The position numbers were made by a program, and so were the translations under genes. The notes under the pieces are model-generated. The model searched no databases, was not told the DNA's origin, and worked only from the letters and a program-made list of their open reading frames with translations. Source: Paracoccaceae bacterium Fryx2 (GTDB taxonomy: Bacteria > Pseudomonadota > Alphaproteobacteria > Rhodobacterales > Rhodobacteraceae). From it: DNA of 64,000 nt. This document shows positions 1-9,187 of this stretch, piece after piece. Each line of letters opens with the position of its first letter. The stretch's first letter is position 1. The stretch lies in assembly GCA_032334235.1 (NCBI GenBank), contig JAVSGI010000003.1, positions 434,001-498,000 of the forward strand, read 5' to 3'.

Positions 1-1
1 G

Positions 2-325
2 CGGTCGTATTTCTGGAACAATGCCGACATCGTGGACTGGTTCTTCGGCGCCGACCGGCTGGGCTATCCCAACGTGTCGATGTTCAACGACCCCAAGGCC
101 GAGGAACTGCGCGCCAAGGCCATGACCGGCTCGAAGAACCAGGAAGAGCGCATCGCCAACTTCGTCGCCTATCATGAATACGTGCTGTCGCAATTCCCGA
201 TGGCGCCGATCTACCAGCCGGTGCAGAACATCGGCTACAACAAGGATCGCCTGAAGCTGCCCGAAACCATCCGCTCGCCGCAGTTCCAGGGGCTTGCGAT
301 CCTGGAAATGGAAGTGATCGAGTGA
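2..325 (+). CDS. Peptide-type ABC transporter substrate-binding protein, C-terminal part (5' end outside window)
   Basis: The reading frame is open from base 2 and ends at the TGA at 323-325; about 107 codons are visible. The text (motifs such as SYFWNNADIVDWFF, APIYQPVQNIGYN) matches the C-terminal lobe of family 5 periplasmic binding proteins (DppA/OppA type), which deliver peptides or similar solutes to the membrane permeases. It lies 24 bases before two permeases and two ATPases in the same direction, the usual order for such an operon. The solute cannot be told from this fragment. Confidence 0.85.
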   Translation, partial: RSYFWNNADIVDWFFGADRLGYPNVSMFNDPKAEELRAKAMTGSKNQEERIANFVAYHEYVLSQFPMAPIYQPVQNIGYNKDRLKLPETIRSPQFQGLAILEMEVIE

Positions 326-349
326 TCTGAAGCCAGGCGGGGAAAACCG

Positions 350-1276
350 ATGATCGGCTACGTGCTCAGGCGGCTCTTGCTGCTGATCCCGGTGTTCCTC
401 GCCGTGTCGCTGATCATTTTCGCGATCATCCACCTGATTCCGGGTGATCCGATCGACAGCCTGATCAAGGTCGGCTCCGGCCCCGAACAGCGCGCGGTGA
501 TCGCCGCGCGCTACGGGCTGGACCGGTCCTTGCCGGAACAGTATTTCATCTGGCTGGGCAAGCTTCTGACCGGCGATCTTGGCACCGCCATCGTCGGGCG
601 CCGCCCGGTGATCGACCTGATCGCGCAGGCCCTGCCGCATTCGCTGGCGCTGGGCGGGTTTGCGCTGCTGTTTTCCACCGTGATGGGCATATTTCTGGGC
701 GTCGTGGCGGCGCTGAACCGCGAGAAGCTGGCCGATCAGGTGATCATGGGCGGCGTGCTGCTGGGTTCCACCCTGCCCGGCTTCTGGCTGGGGCTTCTGC
801 TGATCCTGGCCTTTTCGGTGCATTTCCAGTGGTTTCCGGTGTCCGGCGCGCGCGGCTGGTCGTCGCTGGTGCTGCCGGTGCTGACCATCGGCCTTGGCGG
901 CACCGCGCTGGTCGCCCGCGTCACCCGCGTCGCGATGATCGAGGCCGGGCAGCGCGATTTCGTGCTGCTCCTGCACGCCAAGGGGATGCACCCGCTGCGC
1001 ATCCAGCTTGCCCATGTGCTGCGCCACGCCCTGATCCCGGTGGTGACGATTCTGGCGCTCCGCATCGGCTGGGTGCTGGGCGGCGCCGTCACGGTCGAGG
1101 TGGTGTTCGCCCGCCCCGGCCTTGGCACGCTGCTGATCAAGGCCCTGAACCAGCATGATTATCCTGTGGTGCAGGCGTGCCTCCTGATGCTCGCCATGGC
1201 CGTCATGCTGGGCACCCTGCTGGGCGACATATTGCAGGCCGTGATGGACCCGCGCGTTCGGGCGGCGCTGAAATGA
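350..1276 (+). CDS. ABC transporter permease, DppB/OppB type
   Basis: 308 aa inner-membrane protein starting MIGYVLRRLLLLIPVFLAV, a typical first helix of DppB-type permeases, with about six hydrophobic segments. The cytoplasmic EAA-like loop that contacts the ATPase is visible around residues 195-225 (ARVTRVAMIEA and the following RDFVLLLHAKGM). A short purine-rich stretch (GGGGAAAACCG) precedes the ATG. The stop overlaps the start of the next permease as ATGA, so the two are probably translationally coupled. It forms the membrane channel with the next gene; substrate specificity is not readable. Confidence 0.92.
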   Translation: MIGYVLRRLLLLIPVFLAVSLIIFAIIHLIPGDPIDSLIKVGSGPEQRAVIAARYGLDRSLPEQYFIWLGKLLTGDLGTAIVGRRPVIDLIAQALPHSLALGGFALLFSTVMGIFLGVVAALNREKLADQVIMGGVLLGSTLPGFWLGLLLILAFSVHFQWFPVSGARGWSSLVLPVLTIGLGGTALVARVTRVAMIEAGQRDFVLLLHAKGMHPLRIQLAHVLRHALIPVVTILALRIGWVLGGAVTVEVVFARPGLGTLLIKALNQHDYPVVQACLLMLAMAVMLGTLLGDILQAVMDPRVRAALK

Positions 1277-2124
1277 CCGCCACGCCGCACGGCGCGCTGC
1301 GCCGCACCATCGCCACGCCGAAGGGCGCGATTGCCGGGCTGTGGCTCGCAGGCCTCGTGCTGATGGCGATTTTTGCGCCGCTGCTGACGCCCTACGACTA
1401 CGACGTGCAGAACCTGAAGGGCGCGTTCCAGCCGCCCTCGGCCCAGCACTGGCTCGGCACCGACGAATTCGGCCGCGATCTTCTGACCCGCATCATGCAC
1501 GGCGCGCGCACCTCGCTGTCGGTTTCGTCCATCGCCATCGGCATCTCGGTCACGGTCGGCATGATGCTGGGGGCGGCGGCGGGGTATTTCGGCGGGCGCT
1601 TCGACCGGGCGGTGACGGTGGTGGTGGACCTCACATGGTCCTTCCCCGAAATCCTCGTCGCGCTGATCCTGGTGGCGATCATCGGCCCCGGCATCACCGG
1701 CACCATGGCGGCCATCGGGGTGGCCTATCTGGCGCAGTTCACCCGCCTGACCCGCGCGCAGATCATGGCGATCAAGGGCGAAACCTACATCGAGGCTGCC
1801 CGCAGCCTTGGCGGCTCCAACATCCACATCGTGTTCCGCCACCTGATCCCCAACGCGCTGGCGCCGGTGCTGGTCAGCGCCATGCTCGCCACCGGCGACG
1901 CGATCATCCTTGAGGCGACCCTGGGCTTCTTCGGCCTTGGCGCGCAGCCGCCCACGCCAAGCTGGGGCGCCATGATGTCCTCTGGCACGGCACTCCTGTT
2001 CAAGGCGCCGTGGATCATCCTGTTTCCCGGCCTTGCCGTCGCGATCACCGTGGTGATGATCAACCTCTTTGGCGATGCCCTGATCCGCGCGCTCGACATC
2101 CGCGCCCGACTGAGGGAGGCATGA
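1273..2124 (+). CDS. ABC transporter permease, DppC/OppC type
   Basis: 283 aa if started at the ATG at 1273, which overlaps the previous stop. The frame stays open further upstream, but those codons lie inside the previous gene and give no permease-like sequence. It has the DppC hallmarks: an N-terminal helix, the periplasmic motif HWLGTDEFGRDLLTRIMHGA, and the EAA loop (IEAARSLGGSNIHIVFRHL). It is the second half of the heterodimeric membrane channel. The ATPase gene starts within the last codons of this one. Confidence 0.92.
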   Translation: MTATPHGALRRTIATPKGAIAGLWLAGLVLMAIFAPLLTPYDYDVQNLKGAFQPPSAQHWLGTDEFGRDLLTRIMHGARTSLSVSSIAIGISVTVGMMLGAAAGYFGGRFDRAVTVVVDLTWSFPEILVALILVAIIGPGITGTMAAIGVAYLAQFTRLTRAQIMAIKGETYIEAARSLGGSNIHIVFRHLIPNALAPVLVSAMLATGDAIILEATLGFFGLGAQPPTPSWGAMMSSGTALLFKAPWIILFPGLAVAITVVMINLFGDALIRALDIRARLREA

Positions 2125-3075
2125 TGCTGCTGGAAGTCGAAGCCCTGTCGGTCGCCATCGAACGCGTCCAGCCGCTGGACCGCATCGGCTTTGCGGTGGA
2201 CCGGGGCCAGATTCTGGGGCTGGTGGGCGAATCCGGATCGGGCAAGTCGCTGACCGCGCTGGCGATCACCGGCCTTCTGCCGCTGATCGGCGGGCGCATC
2301 ACCGCAGGCCGAGTGCTGTTCGACGGCACCGATCTGGCACAACTGCCCGAGGCGCGCCTGCGCGCCCTGCGCGGCCGCCGCATCGCCTTCATCACCCAGA
2401 ACCCGATGACCGCACTCGACCCGGTGCAGCGCATCGGCGAACAGATCGACGTGGTGTCGCGCCTGCACCTGTCGCTGAACCGCGCCGACGCCCGCGCGCG
2501 CAGCATCGACCTTCTGACGCAACTCCGCATCCCCGAGGCGGCGGCGATCTGCGACGCCTACCCCCATCAGCTTTCGGGCGGCATGAAGCAGCGCATCGTC
2601 ATCGCCATGGCGCTGGCGGGCAAGCCCGACCTGATCGTGGCCGACGAGCCGACCACCGCGCTTGATGTCACGGTGCAGGCGCAGATCGTGCACATCCTTG
2701 CCACGCTGGTGCGCGAACAGGGGCTGGCGCTGATCCTGATCACGCATGACATGGGGGTGGTGGCGCAGGTCTGCGACTCCGTCGCGGTGCTCTATGCCGG
2801 CCGTCTGGCCGAGGCGCGCCCCGTCCGCCCGCTGTTCGCGCAGCCTTCCCATCCCTACACCGCCGCGCTGATCGACTGCATCCCGCGCGAGGGCATGGCC
2901 CCCGGCGCGCTGACCGGCATCCCAGGTGCTGTGCCCGGCGTGGCGCGCTACCCCGAAGGCTGCCGCTTCCACCCCCGCTGCCCCGCCTGCCGACCCCGCT
3001 GCCAGACCGAGGTGCCGCTGCCGCGCCCGCTCGGCGATGGCGTGGTGGCCTGCCATTTCCCGCTGGGGGGCGCCG

Positions 3076-3083
<8 letters not shown>
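2121..3083 (+). CDS. ABC transporter ATP-binding protein, DppD/OppD type
   Basis: 320 aa from the ATG at 2121, with GAGGGAGG just upstream as ribosome binding site and overlap with the preceding stop. Walker A GESGSGKS is at residues 36-43, the ABC signature is LSGGMKQR, and Walker B is DLIVADEPT. The C-terminal part carries the oligopeptide-transporter extension with a Cys-rich segment ([14 protein letters not shown]) typical of DppD/OppD. It hydrolyses ATP to drive import and pairs with the next gene. Confidence 0.93.
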
Positions 3084-4026
<943 letters not shown>

Positions 4027-4040
4027 CTCCCGGAGCCCCC

Positions 4041-5546
4041 ATGACCCGCCACGTTCTGACCGCCGAATTCCTGCACGAAAGCAACACCTTCAAGCAAGGC
4101 TCCACCGACCTGCCCGCCTTCCGTACCCAGATGCTTGCCGAAGGCGCCGAGGCCATCGCCGCCCGCGGTGCCGCCAATACCGAGCTTGGCGGCTTCATGG
4201 ATGCGGCGGCCGAGGCGGGCTGGCGGATGACCCATGTCATCTCCGCCCATGCCGAACCGGGGGCCAAGGTGGCGCGCGCGGCCTATGACCTGATCGCGGG
4301 CAGGATCTGCGACGCGGTGGCGGCCCAGAAAGACAGCCTCGACGGCATCCTGCTGGGCCTCCACGGCGCGATGGTCCCTGATTTCTGCGAGGATGGCGAG
4401 GGCGAGCTTTTGTCGCGCATCCGCGCCATCACCGGGCCCGACCTGCCGATCGCCATCACACTGGACCTGCACGCCAACGCCACGCCGCAGATGGCGGCGC
4501 TTGCCGACATCATCGTGTCCTACAAGACATACCCGCACATCGACATGCGCGCCCGCGGCCTTCAGGCCGGCCGCCTGCTCGATGCCGCCATGTCGGGCAA
4601 GACCGCCCCCGCCACCCTGCGCGCGCACCGCCCGATGCTTGATGAAACCAATGGCGGGCGCACCGACAGGGGGCCGATGCTGCCGGTTTACGCCCGCGCG
4701 CTGGCGGCAGAAAGCGAGCCCGGCATCCTCGCCGTGTCGATCAACGCGGGCTTCGGCGATGCCGACATCCGCGATGTCGGCCCCAGCGTGCTGGTGACGC
4801 ATGACCGCAAGGTGCCGGGGGCCGCGACGCGTGCCCGCGAACTGGCCGAGAGCCTCGCCGATGCGGTCTGGGACATGCGCTTCACCTCGGAAAACACTTT
4901 CCTCGACGTGGCCGAGGCCGCCGCGATGGGCAAGGCGTTCGATGCCGCAAACGGCCCGCTGATCATCGCAGACTATGCCGACAACCCCGGATCGGGCGCC
5001 TATGGGGATGCGACCAACCTGCTGGCCGCGATGCTGGATGCGGGACTGACCAATGCCACCTTCGCCCCGGTGATCGACCCCGAAGCCGCCGCGATCCTGA
5101 CCACGCACAAGCCCGGCGACGAAGTGACGCTCGCCCTTGGCGGCAAGGTCGATCCCAGCTTCGGCGGCGGCCCGCTGACCCTGACCGGCACGGTGATGCA
5201 TGTCTCGGACGGCGCGCTGACCGGAGACGGGCCGATGATCGGCGGGCTGCACTTCACCTTCGGCCCCACGGCGGTGCTGCGGGTGGCGGGCATCGACATC
5301 CTGGTGGTGACCGAGCGCGGCCAGATGCTCGACCAGCAGCAGTTCAAGGCTTTCGGCATCCAGCCCGCCGAAAAGACCGTGGTGGCGCTGAAATCGATGC
5401 AGCATTTCCGCGCCGCCTTCGAGCCCATCGCGGGCAAGGTGATCGTGTGCGACTCGGGCGCGCTTTCCACCCCGCAGGCCCATCGCCGCCCCTACCGCAA
5501 CGTGCCGCGCCCGATCTTCCCGCTCGACCGCGACATGGTGCTCTGA
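4041..5546 (+). CDS. M81 family metallopeptidase, MlrC-like
   Basis: 501 aa from the ATG at 4041, with CCGGAG just before it; the longer open frame to 3915 runs inside the previous gene. The N-terminal motif AEFLHESNTF and the motifs GLHGAMVPDF and TLDLHANATPQ are those of the MlrC family, named for microcystinase C, a predicted zinc peptidase acting on small peptides. Length fits the family (about 490-510). Being last in a peptide-importer operon suggests it breaks down the imported compound. The natural substrate is unknown; most family members are not microcystin degraders. Confidence 0.88.
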   Translation: MTRHVLTAEFLHESNTFKQGSTDLPAFRTQMLAEGAEAIAARGAANTELGGFMDAAAEAGWRMTHVISAHAEPGAKVARAAYDLIAGRICDAVAAQKDSLDGILLGLHGAMVPDFCEDGEGELLSRIRAITGPDLPIAITLDLHANATPQMAALADIIVSYKTYPHIDMRARGLQAGRLLDAAMSGKTAPATLRAHRPMLDETNGGRTDRGPMLPVYARALAAESEPGILAVSINAGFGDADIRDVGPSVLVTHDRKVPGAATRARELAESLADAVWDMRFTSENTFLDVAEAAAMGKAFDAANGPLIIADYADNPGSGAYGDATNLLAAMLDAGLTNATFAPVIDPEAAAILTTHKPGDEVTLALGGKVDPSFGGGPLTLTGTVMHVSDGALTGDGPMIGGLHFTFGPTAVLRVAGIDILVVTERGQMLDQQQFKAFGIQPAEKTVVALKSMQHFRAAFEPIAGKVIVCDSGALSTPQAHRRPYRNVPRPIFPLDRDMVL

Positions 5547-5563
5547 CCGCAACCAACCAGCGC

Positions 5564-5583
5564 CCCCGGAGACGCCTCCGGGG
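5564..5583 (+). terminator. GC-rich hairpin after the MlrC gene
   Basis: CCCCGGAG (5564-5571) pairs perfectly with CTCCGGGG (5576-5583) across a 4-base loop, 17 bases after the MlrC stop. There is no direct U-run; the pyrimidine-rich TTTCTTCTG comes 18 bases later. A transcription stop before the eCIS operon is plausible but not certain. Confidence 0.5.
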
Positions 5584-5601
5584 CCGCCTCGCCCGTCCCC
5601 T

Positions 5602-5625
5602 TTCTTCTGTTCGAAAATATCCCCC
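5602..5625 (+). repeat. Dispersed intergenic repeat, family A, copy 1
   Basis: TTCTTCTGTT followed by CGA and AAATATCCC. The same pattern recurs six more times in this window, always between genes. It sits between the hairpin above and the eCIS promoter. I know of no named element that it matches. Confidence 0.75.
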
Positions 5626-5837
5626 GCGGAGCGTCCGCCCGCGCCGTTGTCCCACGGTCTCAGGATCGGAAACCACGCGGACACCCCTCCCGGCCTGCCC
5701 CGAATCGAATCCCACTCGACGCCCTGTCCGCGTGCTGCGCGGTAGCGCGGCCGCGCCATGCGGGGTTTTGCGCGCTCTTCTGAAGGAACGGGCGTAAGCC
5801 CGCACAGCCTCAGCGCAATTTCCGGCTGTGGCGCGCT

Positions 5838-5880
5838 TTCACGTTCAATTTGAAAGTGAACGAAATTTTTGGTAAGATTA
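5838..5880 (+). promoter_or_regulatory. Promoter with overlapping dyad operator upstream of the eCIS operon
   Basis: A sigma70-like promoter: -35 TTGAAA at 5851-5856, a 17-base spacer, and -10 TAAGAT at 5874-5879, in the only strongly AT-rich stretch for kilobases. An imperfect palindrome with arms 5838-5849 (TTTCACGTTCAA) and 5851-5862 (TTGAAAGTGAAC) matches at 10 of 12 positions around one central base and covers the -35 box. This is where a repressor could block transcription. The rest of the 5547-5906 gap shows no gene; a small CGGGC-GTAA-GCCCG hairpin lies at 5789-5802. Confidence 0.6.
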
Positions 5881-5915
5881 TCCCATGTTCTTGAAATAAT
5901 TATTGGGTGAGCAGC

Positions 5916-7769
5916 ATGTCGATTGTTGGCACTTTCCCGGGCCTTTACATTCAGGAAATTCCCTCCGGTGTCCGGACCATTGCAGGCGTTCCCACCTCGG
6001 TGGCGGCCCTGATCGGTCGGGCGCGGCGCGGCCCCGTGAATGTTCCGGTCGTCATAAACTCCTACGGCGATTTCGAACGGACCTTCGGCGGTCTGTGGAC
6101 CGGCTCCACCCTCAGCTTCGCCACGAAGGATTTCTTCGTGAACGGCGGCGGCCAGGCGGTGATCGTGCGGCTGTTCGCCCCCAGCTTCGCCAACGAGGCG
6201 GCGCGCCAGGCCGCCCTTGCCGCGGCACAGGCGGCGGCACAGACGGCGGCCGATGCCATCGTCGCCGCGGCGCAGGCGGCCGTGGATGCCCCGGTGGCAA
6301 CCGAGCAGGAGGTGGCCGATGCCGCCACCGCCGCCGTGGCTGCGGCCGGTGCGCCGGGTGCGGCGGCCCTGTCGGCCGCAACCGCGGTGGCCGCCGCGGC
6401 CGAAGCCTCCGTCGCGGGTGCCGCAGCCCTGACCGACGTGCTCGACGCCGCAACGGCGGCCGTGGCGGGTGCCGTGACCGCCGCCGCCAATGCCGCGGCC
6501 CCGGTCACCCGCGCGCGGATCAACCTTGGCGGCGGGCTGTCGCTGGAGGCCGCGAGCGAGGGCGCCTGGGCCAATGGCCTGCGCGCCCGGGTCGATCACA
6601 ACGTGCCTGCTGCGGCGGGGGACGCCTTCAACCTGTCGATCCGCGATGGCGGCACCGGCACGGTCGAGGTGTTCCGCAACCTGTCGGTCGCCGCCGACAG
6701 CCCGCGCCGGGTCGATCTGGTGCTGGCCAACGGCTCCACGCTGGTGCGCGCCTTCGGGGCGCTGCCGGGGGGGCGCCCGGCCGACAGCGGCCCGGTGCCG
6801 CTGGGCGGCGACGCCTTCGCCGCCGCCGTGTCCACCGGGGTCACGGTGCCAGCCTCGGACGGGGTGGCGCTGACCGCACCCGACTACCTGGGCTCGCGCG
6901 CCAACAAGCAGGGCATCTATGCCCTAGAGGATGCAGACATCTTCAACCTGCTCTGCATTCCGCCCTTCGCCCCCGAAACCGACACCACCGCCCCGGTCTG
7001 GACCGAGGCGGCGACCTACTGCGAGGAACGCCGGGCGGTGCTGATTGTCGATCCGCCTTCGGGCTGGGGCACGGTGGCGCAGGCGGTGGCGGGCATGGCG
7101 GCGGGGGTCGGCACGGTCAGCAGCAACGCGGTGCTCTACTTCCCGCGCCTGCGCCAGCCCAACGTGCTGCGCGACGGCCAGATCGAATCCTTCGCCCCCT
7201 GCGGCGCGATTGCGGGCGTGATCGCCAACACCGACAGCCGCATCGGGGTCTGGAAGGCCCCGGCCGGCCTTCAGGCGGTGCTGCGCGGCGTGCCCGCCCT
7301 GACGGTGCCGCTGACCAATGCCGAGAACGGGCAACTGAACCCGCTGGGGCTGAACTGCCTGCGCAGCCTGCCCCCGGCCGGGCGAGTGGTCTGGGGCGCG
7401 CGCACCCTGCAGGGCGACGACCGGCTGGCCAGCGAATGGAAATACCTGCCGGTGCGGCGCACGGCACTTTACATCGAGGAAAGCCTCTACCGCGGCCTGC
7501 AATGGGTGGTGTTCGAACCCAACGACAATCCGCTCTGGGCGCAGATCCGTCTGAACGTCGGGTCTTTCATGAACGGGCTGTTCCGCAAGGGGGCGTTCCA
7601 GGGCGCCTCGGCCGATGACGCCTTCTTTGTCAAATGCGATGCCGAGACGACGACGCAGGCCGACATCGACCGCGGCATCGTCAACATCAGCGTCGGCTTC
7701 GCGCCGCTGAAACCGGCCGAATTCGTGGTCATCCAGCTCCAGCAGATCGCTGGCGAGAGCGCGGCGTAA
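5916..7769 (+). CDS. eCIS contractile sheath protein
   Basis: 617 aa from the ATG at 5916, with GGGTGA just upstream; a GTG at 5907 would add three residues. The start FPGLYIQEIPSGVRTIAGV and the early domain (TSVAALIGRARRGP) are the classic N-terminus of phage and eCIS tail sheaths, and the C-terminal domain (RRTALYIEESLYRGLQW, then EPNDNPLWAQIR) is equally typical. It forms the contractile tube around the inner tube. Residues about 90-198 are an Ala-dominated insert not expected in the sheath core. First gene of the operon, right after a good promoter. Confidence 0.93.
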   Translation: MSIVGTFPGLYIQEIPSGVRTIAGVPTSVAALIGRARRGPVNVPVVINSYGDFERTFGGLWTGSTLSFATKDFFVNGGGQAVIVRLFAPSFANEAARQAALAAAQAAAQTAADAIVAAAQAAVDAPVATEQEVADAATAAVAAAGAPGAAALSAATAVAAAAEASVAGAAALTDVLDAATAAVAGAVTAAANAAAPVTRARINLGGGLSLEAASEGAWANGLRARVDHNVPAAAGDAFNLSIRDGGTGTVEVFRNLSVAADSPRRVDLVLANGSTLVRAFGALPGGRPADSGPVPLGGDAFAAAVSTGVTVPASDGVALTAPDYLGSRANKQGIYALEDADIFNLLCIPPFAPETDTTAPVWTEAATYCEERRAVLIVDPPSGWGTVAQAVAGMAAGVGTVSSNAVLYFPRLRQPNVLRDGQIESFAPCGAIAGVIANTDSRIGVWKAPAGLQAVLRGVPALTVPLTNAENGQLNPLGLNCLRSLPPAGRVVWGARTLQGDDRLASEWKYLPVRRTALYIEESLYRGLQWVVFEPNDNPLWAQIRLNVGSFMNGLFRKGAFQGASADDAFFVKCDAETTTQADIDRGIVNISVGFAPLKPAEFVVIQLQQIAGESAA

Positions 7770-7784
7770 GGGGGGCCGGGAAAC

Positions 7785-8309
7785 ATGGCACAGTTCAGCG
7801 TCAACACCAACCGCTTCGATCCCTACAAGAACTTCAAGTTCCGCGTGAAATGGGACAACGAGTATGTGCTGGGCGTCAGCAAGACCAGTATGCTCAAGCG
7901 CACCACCGAGGTCATCAAGCACCGCGAGGGCGGCGACCCTTCCACCTCGCGCAAGAGCCCCGGGCGGACGGAATACGAGGCGATCACCCTGGAACGCGGC
8001 GTGACCCACGACCCGCGGTTCGAGCAGTGGGCCAACAAGGTGTGGAACTGGGGCGCGGGGCTGGGGGCCGAAACCTCGCTGGCCGACTTCCGCAAGGATC
8101 TGACGCTGGAGGTCTACAACGAGGCCGGGCAACTGGCGCTCGCCTACAAGATCTACCGCTGCTGGGTCAGCGAATACCAGGCGCTGCCCGACCTTGACGC
8201 CAATGCCAATGCCATCGCCATCCAGATGATCAAGCTCGATCACGAGGGCTGGGAACGGGATTACGACGTCAGGGAGCCGACCGAAGGATCGTTCACCGAA
8301 CCGGCCTGA
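7785..8309 (+). CDS. eCIS inner tube protein (gp19/Afp1-like)
   Basis: 174 aa, 15 bases after the sheath with GGGGGCCGGG before the ATG. The N-terminus (DPYKNFKFRVKW), the middle (GGDPSTSRKSPGRTEYEAITLERGVTHD) and the C-terminus (KLDHEGWERDYDV) match the T4 gp19-like tail tube family. It polymerises into the rigid needle propelled by the sheath. It is the only full tube gene in the locus; Afp and PVC have two or three tube paralogues. Reading frame and length are normal for the family. Confidence 0.93.
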   Translation: MAQFSVNTNRFDPYKNFKFRVKWDNEYVLGVSKTSMLKRTTEVIKHREGGDPSTSRKSPGRTEYEAITLERGVTHDPRFEQWANKVWNWGAGLGAETSLADFRKDLTLEVYNEAGQLALAYKIYRCWVSEYQALPDLDANANAIAIQMIKLDHEGWERDYDVREPTEGSFTEPA

Positions 8310-8319
8310 CCGGGGTTCG

Positions 8320-8337
8320 GCCGGGGTCCGCCCCGGC
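8320..8337 (+). terminator. Hairpin after sheath-tube pair, possible attenuator
   Basis: GCCGGGG (8320-8326) and CCCCGGC (8331-8337) form a perfect 7-bp stem with a TCCG loop, 10 bases after the tube stop and within the only gap above 100 bases in the eCIS operon. There is no U-run. It could lower readthrough or protect the sheath-tube mRNA end, which would fit the many copies of these two proteins needed per particle. Confidence 0.4.
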
Positions 8338-8429
8338 AGAGCAGCGGCAGGCGAACAGCAGGGGGCAGCTTGCCTCCCGGGTATGCATGTGCCCGGGCAG
8401 GCCTGCGGCCCGAAAGAAGGCAGGACGTG

Positions 8430-9098
8430 ATGAACAGGGTTATGCAAGAGGCCGACGTGCTGTTGCTGGCCACGTCCGGGCCGGTCTCGCCGGCGCGGCG
8501 GGCGCTGGCACTGGCCGGGGCCGGGGGGATAGAGGCCGCCGCAGACCTGCCTTTGGGGGCGCGCGACGCCGCCCTGATGCGGCTGCGCGCGCTGTGGTTC
8601 GGGGCGGATTGCCCCTGCGAGGACACCTGCCCCGCCTGCGGCCAGCGGGTCGAGTTCACCGCGCCCCTTCCCGCCCTTGCCGAAGCCGCCGCCCCGGCGC
8701 CGACCGGGTGCGGCCGCCTAACCCCCCGCAGGCTGACCACCGCCGACATCCTTGCCATCGAGGGCCTGCCCCGCGCCGAGGCACGTCTGGCACTGGCCCG
8801 CGCCGCCGCCGGGTCGGACGATCTGTCCGAAGCCGAGGTCGCCCGGATCGAGGACTGGCTCGCGGCCGCCGATCCGCTGGCGCATGTGGTGTTCGACCTG
8901 ACCTGCGCCCATTGCGCGGCGGCGTGGTCGCGCCCCTTCGACATCGTGCGCCACCTCTGGGCCGACCTCGCCGGGGCGGGCCGGCGGCTGCTGGCCGAGA
9001 TTCATGTGCTGGCCAGCGCCTATCATTGGACCGAGGCCGAGATTCTGGCGGTGCCCCCTGCCCGGCGCCGCGCGTATCTGGAGATGATCGGGTCATGA
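8430..9098 (+). CDS. T4 gp26-like baseplate protein/chaperone with zinc-ribbon Cys pairs
   Basis: 222 aa from the ATG at 8430, with AGAAGG nine bases upstream; upstream in-frame codons lack a binding site. Residues 61-71 read CPCEDTCPACG, and a second C-x-x-C occurs near residue 156 (LTCAHC), suggesting a zinc ribbon. The C-terminus (LLAEIHVLASAYHWTEAEIL, then PARRRAYLEMI) matches the T4 baseplate gp26/gp51-like family found in eCIS loci. A role in baseplate hub assembly is inferred from the family. The stop overlaps the next small ORF. Confidence 0.75.
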   Translation: MNRVMQEADVLLLATSGPVSPARRALALAGAGGIEAAADLPLGARDAALMRLRALWFGADCPCEDTCPACGQRVEFTAPLPALAEAAAPAPTGCGRLTPRRLTTADILAIEGLPRAEARLALARAAAGSDDLSEAEVARIEDWLAAADPLAHVVFDLTCAHCAAAWSRPFDIVRHLWADLAGAGRRLLAEIHVLASAYHWTEAEILAVPPARRRAYLEMIGS

Positions 9099-9187
9099 AC
9101 CGGCCGTTTCCCCACCGCATCCCGCCTGCCGACGCCCCGCTGCCCCCTGCCCGGCGCCGCGCCCGTTCAGCGAAAGGCGGCCCATGA
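9095..9187 (+). CDS. Possible 30-residue coupled micro-ORF
   Basis: An ATG at 9095 overlaps the previous stop (ATGA), and the TGA at 9185-9187 overlaps the next gene's ATG at 9184. The product would be MNRPFPHRIPPADAPLPPAR followed by RRARSAKGGP, basic and Pro-rich. Many eCIS loci carry a tiny gene at this place, but this sequence shows no match I recognise. The double overlap is the only support; it may just pass ribosomes to the next gene. Confidence 0.35.
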   Translation: MNRPFPHRIPPADAPLPPARRRARSAKGGP

